A stretch of DNA of 64,000 bases from Saccharibacillus sp. O23. Its GTDB lineage: Bacteria; Bacillota; Bacilli; Paenibacillales; Paenibacillaceae. Made by a program: the position numbers and the translations under genes. Shown piece after piece: positions 1 through 9,531 of the stretch. Location: positions 1 to 64,000 of the forward strand of contig NZ_NJDE01000022.1 in the NCBI RefSeq assembly GCF_002205895.1, read 5' to 3'. The notes beneath the pieces were generated by a model. It was not told where the DNA came from and did not search any database. It saw only the letters and a list, made by a program, of their open reading frames with translations. Position 1 is the first letter of the stretch; the number at the start of each line of letters is the position of its first letter.

Positions 1-100
1 AAATATGGGTGGAATGGAGTGCAGAGTTGTGCTGTACTGAGTAATATTGCTGTCTGAGTGTATAAAGCACGTGGCTATGATCTGGTATATTTTGTTTTTT
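1..100. other. Non-rRNA sequence joined to a truncated 16S gene
   Basis: Where the 16S rRNA gene should continue after its V1 loop, the sequence switches at about position 100 to AT-rich DNA that matches nothing I recognise. Read on the minus strand it begins with an A-rich run. I see no gene, terminal repeat or target duplication. It could be a mis-joined contig end, a chimeric read tail, or an element inserted into the rRNA gene. The very first base of the window being this close suggests a contig edge. Confidence 0.5.
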
Positions 101-207
101 GCCGCTAAGCATCAAAGAAGCAAGCTTCTTATCAACTCCGCTCGACTTGCATGTATTAGGCATGCCGCCAGCGTTCGTCCTGAGCCAGGATCAAACTCTC
201 CATTAAA
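101..207 (-). rRNA. rrs: 16S ribosomal RNA, 5' fragment only
   Basis: On the minus strand the universal 16S start region (GAGTTTGATCCTGGCTCAG at about 182-200) is followed by the conserved GACGAACGCTGGCGGC block, TAATACATGCAAGTCGAGCG, and a V1 hairpin built on GAAGCTTGCTTC. The match ends after GCTTAGCGGC near 101. The expected next block, GGACGGGTGAGTAACACG, is absent. Only about 107 of roughly 1,550 bases are present, so as read here the copy cannot give a functional 16S rRNA. The V1 sequence is of Paenibacillaceae type. Confidence 0.93.
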
Positions 208-322
208 GTTGCGACCCGAAGGCCGGCTTATCAAGAAAGCACCATGTGCTCGTTTAAAACGTGGCGAGAATTTTCATTCTCTATATTCTCACGATGACCG
301 AAGCCATCGTTGTTCACTCACT

Positions 323-340
323 GTTCAGTTTTCAAAGAAC
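323..340 (-). promoter_or_regulatory. rRNA leader boxA-like site
   Basis: On the minus strand the leader contains GTTCTTTGAAAACTGAAC, the sequence typically found in Bacillales rRNA leaders and spacers and resembling the boxA antitermination signal. It lies about 115 bases upstream of the 16S 5' end, as expected. The rest of the leader (208-375) has no gene. Confidence 0.6.
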
Positions 341-375
341 TTGCGGCCGGCAAACTTGCTTGCCGAACGTTTTAT

Positions 376-404
376 ATCTTACTCTTTTTCGTTTCTGTTG
401 TCAA
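376..404 (-). promoter_or_regulatory. Strong SigA promoter of the rRNA operon
   Basis: Minus strand: -35 TTGACA (399-404), a 17-bp spacer, -10 TAAGAT (376-381), about 170 bases upstream of the 16S 5' end. A perfect -35 box and ideal spacing fit an rRNA P2-type promoter. Between 405 and 524 I see nothing else. Confidence 0.85.
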
Positions 405-524
405 CACCTTTTTTCTCAGGTTTCACAACCTGATGTTTTCCGGTGTTGAGCGTGTCTCAGAAGCGACAAGAAATATCTTATCATTTACATATCAATAAAG
501 CAAGCCTTTTTCTTCTCTTCTATC

Positions 525-555
525 AAAAAAAGATGAAGGCCGGTTTCCCGGCCTT
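525..555 (-). terminator. Rho-independent terminator of ligA operon
   Basis: Minus strand: 8-bp stem AAGGCCGG/CCGGCCTT (536-543 with 548-555), GAAA tetraloop, then ATCTTTTTTT. It lies 60 bases after the ligA stop and isolates that operon from the rRNA promoter. Confidence 0.9.
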
Positions 556-615
556 GTCTTTTCCTTACCCTAGCGCATGACCGGTGCCCGAAATCGAGCC
601 TCCGAACCGCTGTCT

Positions 616-2652
<2,037 letters not shown>

Positions 2653-5022
2653 TTATTCGACTTTCGTGATCGGCGCGAAGCCCGCCAGCAATCTTTTGAT
2701 GCCGACCGGAGCTTTGAACGCGATGTTCAGCTCGGTATCGTTGCCGCTGCCTTTGATCGACACGATCGTGCCTTCGCCCCATTTGCCGTGCGCAACTTTG
2801 TCGCCGACTTGAAACGCGCCGGTGTTGTTCGTGCTGCGCGCGGCCGGTTTGGCACCGCCCGCCGGAGTGACGGTCACCCCGGACGAACGCTGCGCCACGG
2901 CAGGACGGCCCATGCCGGTCGGCGAAGAGCTTGCGCCCGGCCGTCCGGCGCTGCGTCCCGAGCCGCCGAAGCCGCCCGAGGACGAACCTCCGCCGAAACC
3001 GCGGCCTCCGCCGCGCGAGTTGCCGTAGCCTTTGTCGGGATCTCCGCCGCGGCGGTAACGATCCGGATTGGTTCCGGTATCTTCGAGCAGTTCCGCCGGA
3101 ATCTCCTGCAGGAAGCGCGACGGCGGGTTGGCGGTGGTGCGGCCGAACAGCGTGCGCATCTGCGCGCAGGAAAGGTAGAGCTGCTTCTCGGCGCGGGTGA
3201 TGCCCACGTACGCGAGGCGGCGTTCTTCTTCCAGCTCGTCGTTGTCGAGGAATGCCCGGCTGTGCGGGAAGACGCCTTCCTCCATGCCGATGATGAACAC
3301 GACCGGGAACTCCAGACCTTTGGCGCTGTGCATGGTCATGAGCACGACCGCGTCGTCGGAGATCTCTTCTTTCTTGTCGCCCATCGAATCGATATCGGCG
3401 ATCAGCGCGAGATCCGTCAGGAACGCGACCAGCGATTTCTCGTCGTTGCGCGCTTCGAATTCCAGCGTAACGGACAAGAACTCGTCGATGTTTTCTACGC
3501 GGGCTTTGGATTCGAGCGTATTTTCTTTTTGCAGCTCGATCCGGTATTGGCTGAGTTCCAGAATCTTCTCGGTCAGCTCGGTCACGGACAAATAATCGAC
3601 CATCCGATGCAGCGAGACGATCATATCGTAGAATTCGACCAGCGCGTTGCGCGTGCGTCCGGCGAAACCGAGATCGTCGACCGTTTCCAGCACTTTGAAC
3701 ATCGAGACTCCGCGTTCGGCCGCCGCAGCCGCCAGCTTCGCCACGCTGGTATCGCCGATTCCCCGCTTAGGCACGTTGATCACGCGCACCAAGCTGATAT
3801 CGTCGTCCGGATTGGACAGCAGGCGCAGGTAGGCGAGCAGGTCTTTGATTTCTTTGCGATCGTAGAACTTGATGCCGCCGACGATCTGGTACGGAATATC
3901 CGACTTGATCAGCACTTCCTCTATGACCCGGGACTGGGCGTTCGTGCGGTATAGGATCGCGTGGTCTTTGTAGACCATTTTCTTCTTGATGTTCTTATGA
4001 ATCTCGCCGGTCACGAAATAAGCTTCGTCATGCTCGGTGCTGCCGCGGAACACGCGAATATTCGCGCCGCCTTCTTGATCGGTCCACAGATTCTTCGGCT
4101 TGCGTCCGGTATTGCGGCCGATGACGCTGTTCGCGGCGTTCAGGATGTTGGCCGTGGAACGATAGTTCTGCTCCAGCAGGATCGTCTCGGCTTCCGGGTA
4201 GTCTTTTTCGAAATTCAGGATGTTCGTGATGTCGGCTCCCCGCCAGCGGTAGATGGACTGGTCGCTGTCGCCCACGACGCAGATCTGATGATGTTTGTCG
4301 GCGAGCATGCGGCACAGCATATACTGCGCGCGGTTGGTATCCTGATATTCGTCGACGTGGATGTAACGGAATTTCTTCTGGTACGAATCCAGCACTTCCG
4401 GCACTTCGTTGAACAGCTCGATCGTCTTCATGATCAGATCGTCGAAGTCGAGCGAGTTATTGCTGCGAAGCCGCTTCTGATACATGCCGTAGACTTTGGC
4501 CGCGATGGATTCCATGTAGTCGCCGCCGGCTTTCTGTTCGTACTGGGTCGGCGTGATCAGTTCGTTCTTCGCGGCGCTGATCAGAGCTTGAACCGCCTTC
4601 GGTTCGAACTTCTTGGTGTCGAGGTTCAAGTCTTTCATGCAGTTGCGGATGACCGACAATTGATCGCCGGAGTCCAGAATGGAGAAACTGGACGAGAAGC
4701 CGATCCGCGGGATGTCGCGGCGCAGAATTCTGACGCACATGGAGTGGAACGTGGAGACCCAGATTTCTTTGCCTTCGGGACCGACGAGCGCGGAGACCCG
4801 TTCCTGCATCTCCCGGGCGGCTTTATTGGTAAACGTGATCGCCAAGATACCCCAAGGCGCGCTCTTCTTGGCTTGGATCAAGTGGGCGATGCGGTGCGTC
4901 AGCACGCGCGTCTTGCCGCTGCCCGCGCCGGCCATGATCAGCAGCGGGCCGTCGGTCTTGAGCGCGGCTTTGCGCTGCTGCGGGTTCAGGCGTGCGATCG
5001 ATTCGTCAAGATTAAAAGACAT
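2653..5022 (-). CDS. pcrA: ATP-dependent DNA helicase PcrA (UvrD family)
   Basis: A 3'-5' superfamily-1 helicase acting in nucleotide-excision and mismatch repair, plasmid rolling-circle replication and removal of stalled RNA polymerase or RecA. 789 residues. Walker A GAGSGKT is at residues 32-38, the DEYQDT motif II near residue 225, and QNYRST and VMTMHSAKGLEF-type motifs follow. After about residue 660 there is a Gly/Ser-rich linker that is longer than in many relatives, then a Tudor-like C-terminal domain (VGDKVAHGKWGEGTI) of the kind that binds RNA polymerase. ATG start with AAGGAG 8 bases upstream. It is separated from pcrB by a strongly folded 245-base spacer. Confidence 0.97.
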   Translation of the reverse strand: MSFNLDESIARLNPQQRKAALKTDGPLLIMAGAGSGKTRVLTHRIAHLIQAKKSAPWGILAITFTNKAAREMQERVSALVGPEGKEIWVSTFHSMCVRILRRDIPRIGFSSSFSILDSGDQLSVIRNCMKDLNLDTKKFEPKAVQALISAAKNELITPTQYEQKAGGDYMESIAAKVYGMYQKRLRSNNSLDFDDLIMKTIELFNEVPEVLDSYQKKFRYIHVDEYQDTNRAQYMLCRMLADKHHQICVVGDSDQSIYRWRGADITNILNFEKDYPEAETILLEQNYRSTANILNAANSVIGRNTGRKPKNLWTDQEGGANIRVFRGSTEHDEAYFVTGEIHKNIKKKMVYKDHAILYRTNAQSRVIEEVLIKSDIPYQIVGGIKFYDRKEIKDLLAYLRLLSNPDDDISLVRVINVPKRGIGDTSVAKLAAAAAERGVSMFKVLETVDDLGFAGRTRNALVEFYDMIVSLHRMVDYLSVTELTEKILELSQYRIELQKENTLESKARVENIDEFLSVTLEFEARNDEKSLVAFLTDLALIADIDSMGDKKEEISDDAVVLMTMHSAKGLEFPVVFIIGMEEGVFPHSRAFLDNDELEEERRLAYVGITRAEKQLYLSCAQMRTLFGRTTANPPSRFLQEIPAELLEDTGTNPDRYRRGGDPDKGYGNSRGGGRGFGGGSSSGGFGGSGRSAGRPGASSSPTGMGRPAVAQRSSGVTVTPAGGAKPAARSTNNTGAFQVGDKVAHGKWGEGTIVSIKGSGNDTELNIAFKAPVGIKRLLAGFAPITKVE

Positions 5023-5102
5023 GGATGGTGCTCCTTTCGGGTGTGCGCGAGGGAGACGCTCCGCTCTGCTCGCGCATGGTGGTGGTTAGGGAAAAGGCAT
5101 AA

Positions 5103-5255
5103 GGAATGCGCATATTGACGCATTCCGGGATTGGATGACTTCAATTTAGGACAGGGACTTCTATCGGAAGTCCGGGTAGGGCCGGAGGCGAACGCCATTC
5201 GCGTTCTGTCCGGCCGGGAGTTGGGATGAACAGACGATCGCCTGTTCATCCCAAC
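5103..5255. repeat. Four consecutive inverted repeats in the pcrB-pcrA spacer
   Basis: The 245-base pcrB-pcrA spacer holds four back-to-back inverted repeats: GGAATGCG/CGCATTCC (5103-5110, 5119-5126), GGACTT/AAGTCC (5155-5160, 5168-5173), GGCCGG/CCGGCC (5180-5185, 5210-5215) and a perfect 14-bp arm GTTGGGATGAACAG (5220-5233) paired with 5242-5255. None has a T-run on the minus strand, so ordinary termination is unlikely. The outermost starts 13 bases after the pcrB stop. Confidence 0.7.
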
Positions 5256-5267
5256 CTCAGCGCCATG

Positions 5268-5972
5268 CTATTCGCTCAGCTTCGCGTCGCGAACGCCGCG
5301 CACGGTATCCAGCGCGGCCGGCAAATCGTCATACACGATATTGCCGACGACGACGGTGTCGGCGACTTCGGCTGCGGCAAGCGCGGTCGCGTAATCGCGA
5401 ACGCCGCCGCCGTAGAACACGGAAGCTTCGTCCGTCACTCGCCGCACTTCGCGAACCAGATCCAGATCGCCGTATGTGCCGCTGTATTCGACGTAGACGA
5501 TCGGCAGGCGCATCAGCTTGTCGGCCAAGCGGGCGCAGGCCGCGGCGGCTCCGGCATCGATGCCGGAATCGGCGCCGGTCAGGCGCGCGACGGCGGAGTC
5601 GGGGTTCAGCACGATATATCCTTCGGCGGCGAGCATGTCCCACGGGATCAGTTCGCCGTAACTCTCGAGACCCGCCCGGTGATGGCCGACGATCCATTCC
5701 GCCCGATTCGTGTTAAGAACCATAGGAATCAAATACAGATCGAATCCCGGCACGACGGAGTCCAGCGTCGAGACCTCTTGCGCGCAAGGCAGTTCGTATC
5801 GCCGAATACGCGACATCAGATCCACCGTATTGTCGTAGGTCACGCCGCTCGACCCGCCGACCAGAATCGCGTCGCTGCCCGATAAGCATACCGCCTCCAA
5901 CTGTTCGTCGGTCAATTCCCGATCCGGGTCCAACTTGAAGACGTGCCGCCACGTCTTGAATATCTGACTCAA
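5268..5972 (-). CDS. pcrB: Heptaprenylglyceryl phosphate synthase PcrB
   Basis: Transfers a heptaprenyl group from heptaprenyl diphosphate to sn-glycerol-1-phosphate, making an archaeal-type ether lipid precursor in Bacillales. 234 residues, a full-length TIM-barrel of the GGGP synthase family. Family hallmarks visible are GSDAILVGGSSGVT near the N-terminus, P-x-VLN-TN near residue 85, VEYSGTYG, and the phosphate-binding YGGGVRD toward the C-terminus. The start is TTG, chosen because GGAGG lies 7 bases upstream. First gene of pcrB-pcrA-ligA, which is the standard order in Bacillaceae and Paenibacillaceae. Confidence 0.93.
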   Translation of the reverse strand: MSQIFKTWRHVFKLDPDRELTDEQLEAVCLSGSDAILVGGSSGVTYDNTVDLMSRIRRYELPCAQEVSTLDSVVPGFDLYLIPMVLNTNRAEWIVGHHRAGLESYGELIPWDMLAAEGYIVLNPDSAVARLTGADSGIDAGAAAACARLADKLMRLPIVYVEYSGTYGDLDLVREVRRVTDEASVFYGGGVRDYATALAAAEVADTVVVGNIVYDDLPAALDTVRGVRDAKLSE

Positions 5973-6059
5973 TTTTACTCCTCCATCCGCCGTGTTCGGC
6001 TCTGCGGCGCACCGACGTTTTTCGGTTTTTCGCGCCTCCGAGCAGGGTGTTCCAACCTA

Positions 6060-6088
6060 AGTCTATGCTACGCATAAGACGGTGTCAA
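6060..6088 (-). promoter_or_regulatory. SigA promoter of pcrB-pcrA-ligA
   Basis: Minus strand: -35 TTGACA (6083-6088), 17-bp spacer, -10 TAGACT (6060-6065), giving a leader of about 80 bases before the pcrB TTG. Just upstream, an 8-bp inverted repeat GTTCGCAT/ATGCGAAC (6095-6102, 6106-6113) could be an operator or a leftover hairpin. Confidence 0.8.
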
Positions 6089-6161
6089 TTTTTTGTTCGC
6101 ATCCTATGCGAACACTTCGGAATTGCCTGTTCGGGGACGATTCGTATCGAAATCGAACGCC

Positions 6162-6188
6162 GAAAAACCGCTCCGAAAAGAGCGGCTT
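6162..6188 (-). terminator. Terminator of the glycosylation operon
   Basis: Minus strand: stem AAGCCGCTC/GAGCGGTT (6180-6188 with 6166-6173) followed by TTTTTCGG, 13 bases past the stop of the GT-C gene. Confidence 0.8.
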
Positions 6189-6201
6189 CGGTTCGTTCGA
6201 T

Positions 6202-7473
6202 TCAATTCGGCATGCTTCGGCGTATTGCCCGTCTGCTCTGCCGCCGATCATATAAGCCGAGTAGCGCAGGCGCGGCAAACAGCGCGAACAAAAACAGATT
6301 CGGATATCCGTATCTCGGAATCGCGATGAACGGAACATAGATGAGCGTCAAGCCGAGCAGCACGGCCAACGGAACATAGGCGGGCCGCAGCTTTTTTCGG
6401 ATCGCCGCGAACATGCCGTACAGCCCGAGCAGCACGTAAGCCGCATGAATCGGGAAATAATGCGCCCAAGTCATGCCGAGTATCGGCCGCTCCCAATACG
6501 CGATGCCGTACAATCCGCCGAACTTGCCGAAGGTGTAGAACGCCAGATACTTCAGCGGTTCGTGCACGAATCCGTACGCCACCATCCGACCCGCCGCCTG
6601 CGCCATGGCGTCGTCCGATCCGTTCATGACGTCGCCGCCGTATTCCGGATACTTGTCATAGAATCCGTCCGGTACCTGACCGAAAGCGGCGGAACCGAGA
6701 ATTAAAGGGCTGCCGACGGATTGGGTGAACGGAATGAAACGCCCGAACGCCTCGTAGTTGCGAATCCACCACGGAGACATCAACACCGCGAAAACGCTCA
6801 AGATGACGACGGTATACGCCAACATGCGTTTGAACGAATAGCGGCGCGCCAACCAGAAGAGCCCCGGAATCAGCGGCAGAACGGCGGCCTGCGGCTTGTA
6901 ATAACACATCGCGGTCCAACAGACGGCGAACAAAGCCCAATTCAAGCTCTTCGGTCGATCGAGCGCGCGAAGCAGCCAACAGACGGTCAGCATCAGGAAT
7001 AAACGGAAAGACGATTCGGTCAAGATCGATGCGGAAATGAAATAGTCGGGCAGGTAAAGCGCCAGCAGGACAGCCGCGGTCATCGCGATCCGGCCGCTGC
7101 CGAACACCCGCCGGGCAAGCACGAACATCAGATAGACGCCGAACGCTTGAAAAGCGCCTTGAACGAGACGAAGCAGCACGGCGCCTCCTTCGATTCCCGC
7201 GATCGCTTTGAATCCGGCCAGCATTAGCGGAAACAGAGGCATGATAAACGTGGACGGCTCGCTGCCGGTGTTGTAGGTCAACACGCCGGTGCGAAGCAGC
7301 ACGTCGGCGGTCTGCGCGTATTTGACGTCGTCGTCGTTCATCTTGGCGTAAGAGCCGAGCAGCAGACGGTCGCCGTAACCGAGCGACACGGCGCAGCTTA
7401 CGGCGAACACGAGCAGGCAGAGCAGCAGCAGGCGAATCCGGGTCTGCCGGGTTTCTTCTTTTAACGAAAACAA
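6202..7473 (-). CDS. GT-C family membrane glycosyltransferase (PMT/ArnT-like)
   Basis: A polytopic membrane protein of 423 residues with about 10-11 hydrophobic helices and an acidic cluster (NDDD) in the first extracytoplasmic loop. That is where GT-C enzymes carry the Asp that binds a polyprenyl-phosphate sugar. Overall character fits the PMT_2/ArnT group, which moves sugars from lipid-phosphate donors to proteins, lipids or wall polymers outside the membrane. Start is TTG: GGAGG lies 9 bases upstream, and the gtrA stop is one base before it. It is the last of four tightly packed genes. The GT2 would load the lipid carrier, GtrA or DUF2304 would move it, and this enzyme would use it. The acceptor is unknown. 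Confidence 0.8.
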   Translation of the reverse strand: MFSLKEETRQTRIRLLLLCLLVFAVSCAVSLGYGDRLLLGSYAKMNDDDVKYAQTADVLLRTGVLTYNTGSEPSTFIMPLFPLMLAGFKAIAGIEGGAVLLRLVQGAFQAFGVYLMFVLARRVFGSGRIAMTAAVLLALYLPDYFISASILTESSFRLFLMLTVCWLLRALDRPKSLNWALFAVCWTAMCYYKPQAAVLPLIPGLFWLARRYSFKRMLAYTVVILSVFAVLMSPWWIRNYEAFGRFIPFTQSVGSPLILGSAAFGQVPDGFYDKYPEYGGDVMNGSDDAMAQAAGRMVAYGFVHEPLKYLAFYTFGKFGGLYGIAYWERPILGMTWAHYFPIHAAYVLLGLYGMFAAIRKKLRPAYVPLAVLLGLTLIYVPFIAIPRYGYPNLFLFALFAAPALLGLYDRRQSRRAIRRSMPN

Positions 7474-7474
7474 G

Positions 7475-7969
7475 TCAGCCGCCCTCCCGTTTCGGGGTGC
7501 GGAACGCCCATGCTTTGTTCAAGATAAAATTATGGATCGGCACAAGCACGATCGCCGTGATCTGTCCGTAGCCGTACCACCAGCCGAATACGCGATCGAA
7601 CAGGTAGATGATCAGCAGATTGAGTACCAGACCCGCGCAGGATACCGCCGTGTATTTGATCAATGTCGAAGCGGAGCGTCCGCTCTCTTTGAACGTCCAG
7701 ATCGAATTGGCGGCATAAGAGAACAGCAGCGACAGAATGAATCCCAGCGCGGAACCGACCAGCGGATCGCCGTGGCCTTTTTCCACGTAAAGAAAAAGCG
7801 TGCCGGTCTGAAGCAAAGTGCCGAACACGCCGATCACGCCGTATTTGACGAAATCGAGCAGGTGATCGCGAATGACGGGAGGCAGCAGACGAAGCAGTCG
7901 ATTATAGGCGGTAATCCAAACAGACGGCGCTGACGTTTCCCGATCCGCGCGTTTATCGATCGGCGGCAT
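7475..7969 (-). CDS. GtrA family membrane protein
   Basis: 164 residues with four membrane helices in the GtrA pattern: LDFVKYGVIGVFGTLLQTG at the first helix, FILSLLFSYAANSIWTF at the second/third, and a C-terminal pair. GtrA proteins are thought to flip polyprenyl-phosphate-linked sugars (teichoic acid, LPS or arabinogalactan decoration). ATG with GGAGG 7-8 bases upstream; its first 17 bases overlap the end of the DUF2304 gene, so translation is probably coupled. Its neighbours fit a three-component glycosylation system. Function is inferred from family and context. Confidence 0.88.
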   Translation of the reverse strand: MPPIDKRADRETSAPSVWITAYNRLLRLLPPVIRDHLLDFVKYGVIGVFGTLLQTGTLFLYVEKGHGDPLVGSALGFILSLLFSYAANSIWTFKESGRSASTLIKYTAVSCAGLVLNLLIIYLFDRVFGWWYGYGQITAIVLVPIHNFILNKAWAFRTPKREGG

Positions 7970-8357
7970 CGGGTCTTCCTCCTCTCTCCCGTTCGGCCTG
8001 TTCCAATCGGCGCTCCAACTGCTCGACTTTGTGATTCATCAGGCCGACTTCCTGAGTCAAGGTCCGCAGTTTGCGGGAGTGATTCGAAAGCGAGACGGTC
8101 AAACTGTACAGAATGAGGAAAATGGACGAAACGGCCAGCAGGAACACCGCATTGACCGGCACTTGGATGCCCATGACACGAGCGATCAGGAAGAAAATCT
8201 GCGGGAAGACCGCTACGACGACGCCGGCCGCACCGAAAAAGATCCAGACCAACGCGTATTTCAGTTCCAGCTTATAGCGGCGCGTGCGATTGACGAACAC
8301 GAACAGCACGACCAAGCTGAACGCGACCAGCAGCAGCTGCAGCTTCAGATTGATCAT
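7953..8357 (-). CDS. DUF2304 small membrane protein
   Basis: 134 residues: three hydrophobic helices (about 5-20, 33-57, 68-90), then a charged, probably coiled-coil tail (about 95-125). This layout and the position between a DPM1-like GT2 and GtrA match the DUF2304 family, which regularly accompanies GT2 glycosyltransferases in polysaccharide loci. No catalytic motif is visible; a scaffold or membrane partner for the GT2 is a reasonable guess. Its ATG overlaps the GT2 stop in an ATGA junction. Confidence 0.75.
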   Translation of the reverse strand: MINLKLQLLLVAFSLVVLFVFVNRTRRYKLELKYALVWIFFGAAGVVVAVFPQIFFLIARVMGIQVPVNAVFLLAVSSIFLILYSLTVSLSNHSRKLRTLTQEVGLMNHKVEQLERRLEQAERERGGRPDAADR

Positions 8358-9079
8358 GTGCGGCGCACCCCGCTTCCGCGCAGCGCGTCGATCAAGATCG
8401 CCAGCGAGACTTTGATCATGTAATAGACGGAACGGAAACTGCGGATGGAAGAACGGCCGCCGACGCGTTCGGACATCAGTACCGGCACTTCCGAGACTCT
8501 TCCGCCGAGCCGCAGCACATGCACGATCGATTCCGGTTCCGGATAATCGGTCGGATACTGCGCGGCGAACATCGCCATGATCTCGCGGTTGACGGCGCGG
8601 AAGCCCGAAGTCGGATCGGTCACGGTCTGGCCGCTGATCAGACGGATCAACCGGCTGAAATAACGGATGCCGGCGCGGCGCAGGAAGGTCGATTGGAACC
8701 CTTCTTTCTCGATGTAACGCGAACCGATCGACAGATCCGCTTGACCGGCGAGCAGCGGGGCGATCAGCGCGGGAACGAATTCCGCGCGGTGCTGGCCGTC
8801 GCCGTCGAACTGGATCGCGATATCGTAACCGTGGGCGTAAGCGTATTTGTATCCGGTCTGCACGGCGCCGCCGATGCCGAGATTGCAGGGCAGGCTGACG
8901 ATATTCGCGCCGATCTCCGCGCAGACTTCGGCGGTATCGTCGGTCGAACCGTCGTTGACGACCAGCGCTTCGAGCCCCTGCTCGCGCAAGGAAAGCAGCA
9001 GCGAACCGATATTCTCGCGTTCGTTGAACGCGGGAATGATCAGCAATATTTTGGGACGGACATTCAGGTTAGGCGGCAA
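8354..9079 (-). CDS. Glycosyltransferase family 2 (polyprenyl-phosphate sugar synthase-like)
   Basis: A GT-A fold enzyme resembling dolichol-phosphate mannose synthase: LLIIPAFNERENIG at the start, VNDGSTDDT nucleotide-binding motif, a QFDGDGQH metal-binding DxD region, then NLGIGGAVQTG and DPTSGFRAVNR. It lacks a large C-terminal membrane domain, so it is the soluble or peripheral type that makes polyprenyl-phosphate sugar at the cytoplasmic face. I place the start at the TTG at 9077-9079, which has AAAGGAG 9 bases upstream. A longer open frame reaches 9163 but would include an implausible N-terminus crossing a palindrome. 242 residues expected minus stop. First gene of the glycosylation operon. 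Confidence 0.87.
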   Translation of the reverse strand: MPPNLNVRPKILLIIPAFNERENIGSLLLSLREQGLEALVVNDGSTDDTAEVCAEIGANIVSLPCNLGIGGAVQTGYKYAYAHGYDIAIQFDGDGQHRAEFVPALIAPLLAGQADLSIGSRYIEKEGFQSTFLRRAGIRYFSRLIRLISGQTVTDPTSGFRAVNREIMAMFAAQYPTDYPEPESIVHVLRLGGRVSEVPVLMSERVGGRSSIRSFRSVYYMIKVSLAILIDALRGSGVRRT

Positions 9080-9100
9080 AATAAGTTTCTCCTTTGTAGG

Positions 9101-9118
9101 CGTTCCGAATTCGGAACG
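9101..9118. repeat. Perfect 18-bp palindrome before the GT2 ribosome binding site
   Basis: CGTTCCGAA/TTCGGAACG, with no loop, directly upstream of the GT2 Shine-Dalgarno. It could be a regulator's operator or a leader hairpin. Confidence 0.55.
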
Positions 9119-9150
9119 CGGCAAATATCGACTTTCGCAAGCAGCACTAG

Positions 9151-9381
9151 GGCGTGTACGCAAACTTCGAGGGAAGCAGATTTAGGCGAATTTTCGTTCT
9201 CCGCAAGGAAGGGTTCCGAAGGCGTGCCGGGGCACGTCAAAGGGCGCTGACGCCCGTTGGCGATTCGGTCGTGCTTCTGGAGCGAATCCATTGCTGGTTC
9301 GGTTATGCTTCTGGAGCGAATCCGGCGCTGAAGGGCGAAAAGGCGGCTAAAGATGCACATCGTTAAGTTTGCTTACACGCC
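9151..9381. mobile_element. MITE-like element with 17-bp terminal inverted repeats and CTAG flanks
   Basis: The left end GGCGTGTACGCAAACTT (9151-9167) matches the reverse complement of the right end (9365-9381) at 16 of 17 positions. Both ends are flanked by CTAG (9147-9150 and 9382-9385), a 4-bp target duplication typical of IS5-type insertions. The 231-bp interior has no credible transposase. It contains two 26-base direct copies beginning TTCGGT at 9265 and 9298 (33 bases apart, 2 mismatches; shared core TGCTTCTGGAGCGAATCC). Non-autonomous element, mobilised in trans if at all. It sits between the candidate promoter and the first gene of the glycosylation operon. Confidence 0.72.
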
Positions 9382-9383
9382 CT

Positions 9384-9412
9384 AGCTTAATGTCTCTATC
9401 TAATAAAGGCAA
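9384..9412 (-). promoter_or_regulatory. Candidate promoter of the glycosylation operon
   Basis: Minus strand: -35 TTGCCT (9407-9412), 17-bp spacer, -10 TAAGCT (9384-9389). The -10 overlaps the right-hand CTAG flank of the MITE-like element, so insertion may have changed or created this promoter. The -10 match is only fair. Confidence 0.4.
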
Positions 9413-9463
9413 GCGGGCAGAACTTCGTTACGGAGCGAAAAACACGCAGTCGAAGACGCGACG

Positions 9464-9486
9464 AAGCCCGGCCGGCGGCCGGGCTT
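9464..9486. terminator. GC-rich hairpin after galU
   Basis: 10-bp stem AAGCCCGGCC/GGCCGGGCTT with a 3-base loop, 45 bases past the galU stop. No T-run on either strand, so termination would be weak or the hairpin serves as an RNA 3' end. Confidence 0.5.
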
Positions 9487-9531
9487 GACGATGCGCGGAT
9501 TTCGATTGCGAACGGCGCGGGAACGATCGGC

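Noticed and set aside
47..433. Open frame over the 16S fragment and rRNA leader
   Set aside because: It crosses a recognisable rRNA 5' end and an rRNA promoter; no ribosome site.
9265..9322. Start of a CRISPR array
   Set aside because: Only two repeat copies with a 33-base period, inside a MITE-like element, and no cas genes; no CRISPR array or tRNA gene was seen anywhere in the window.
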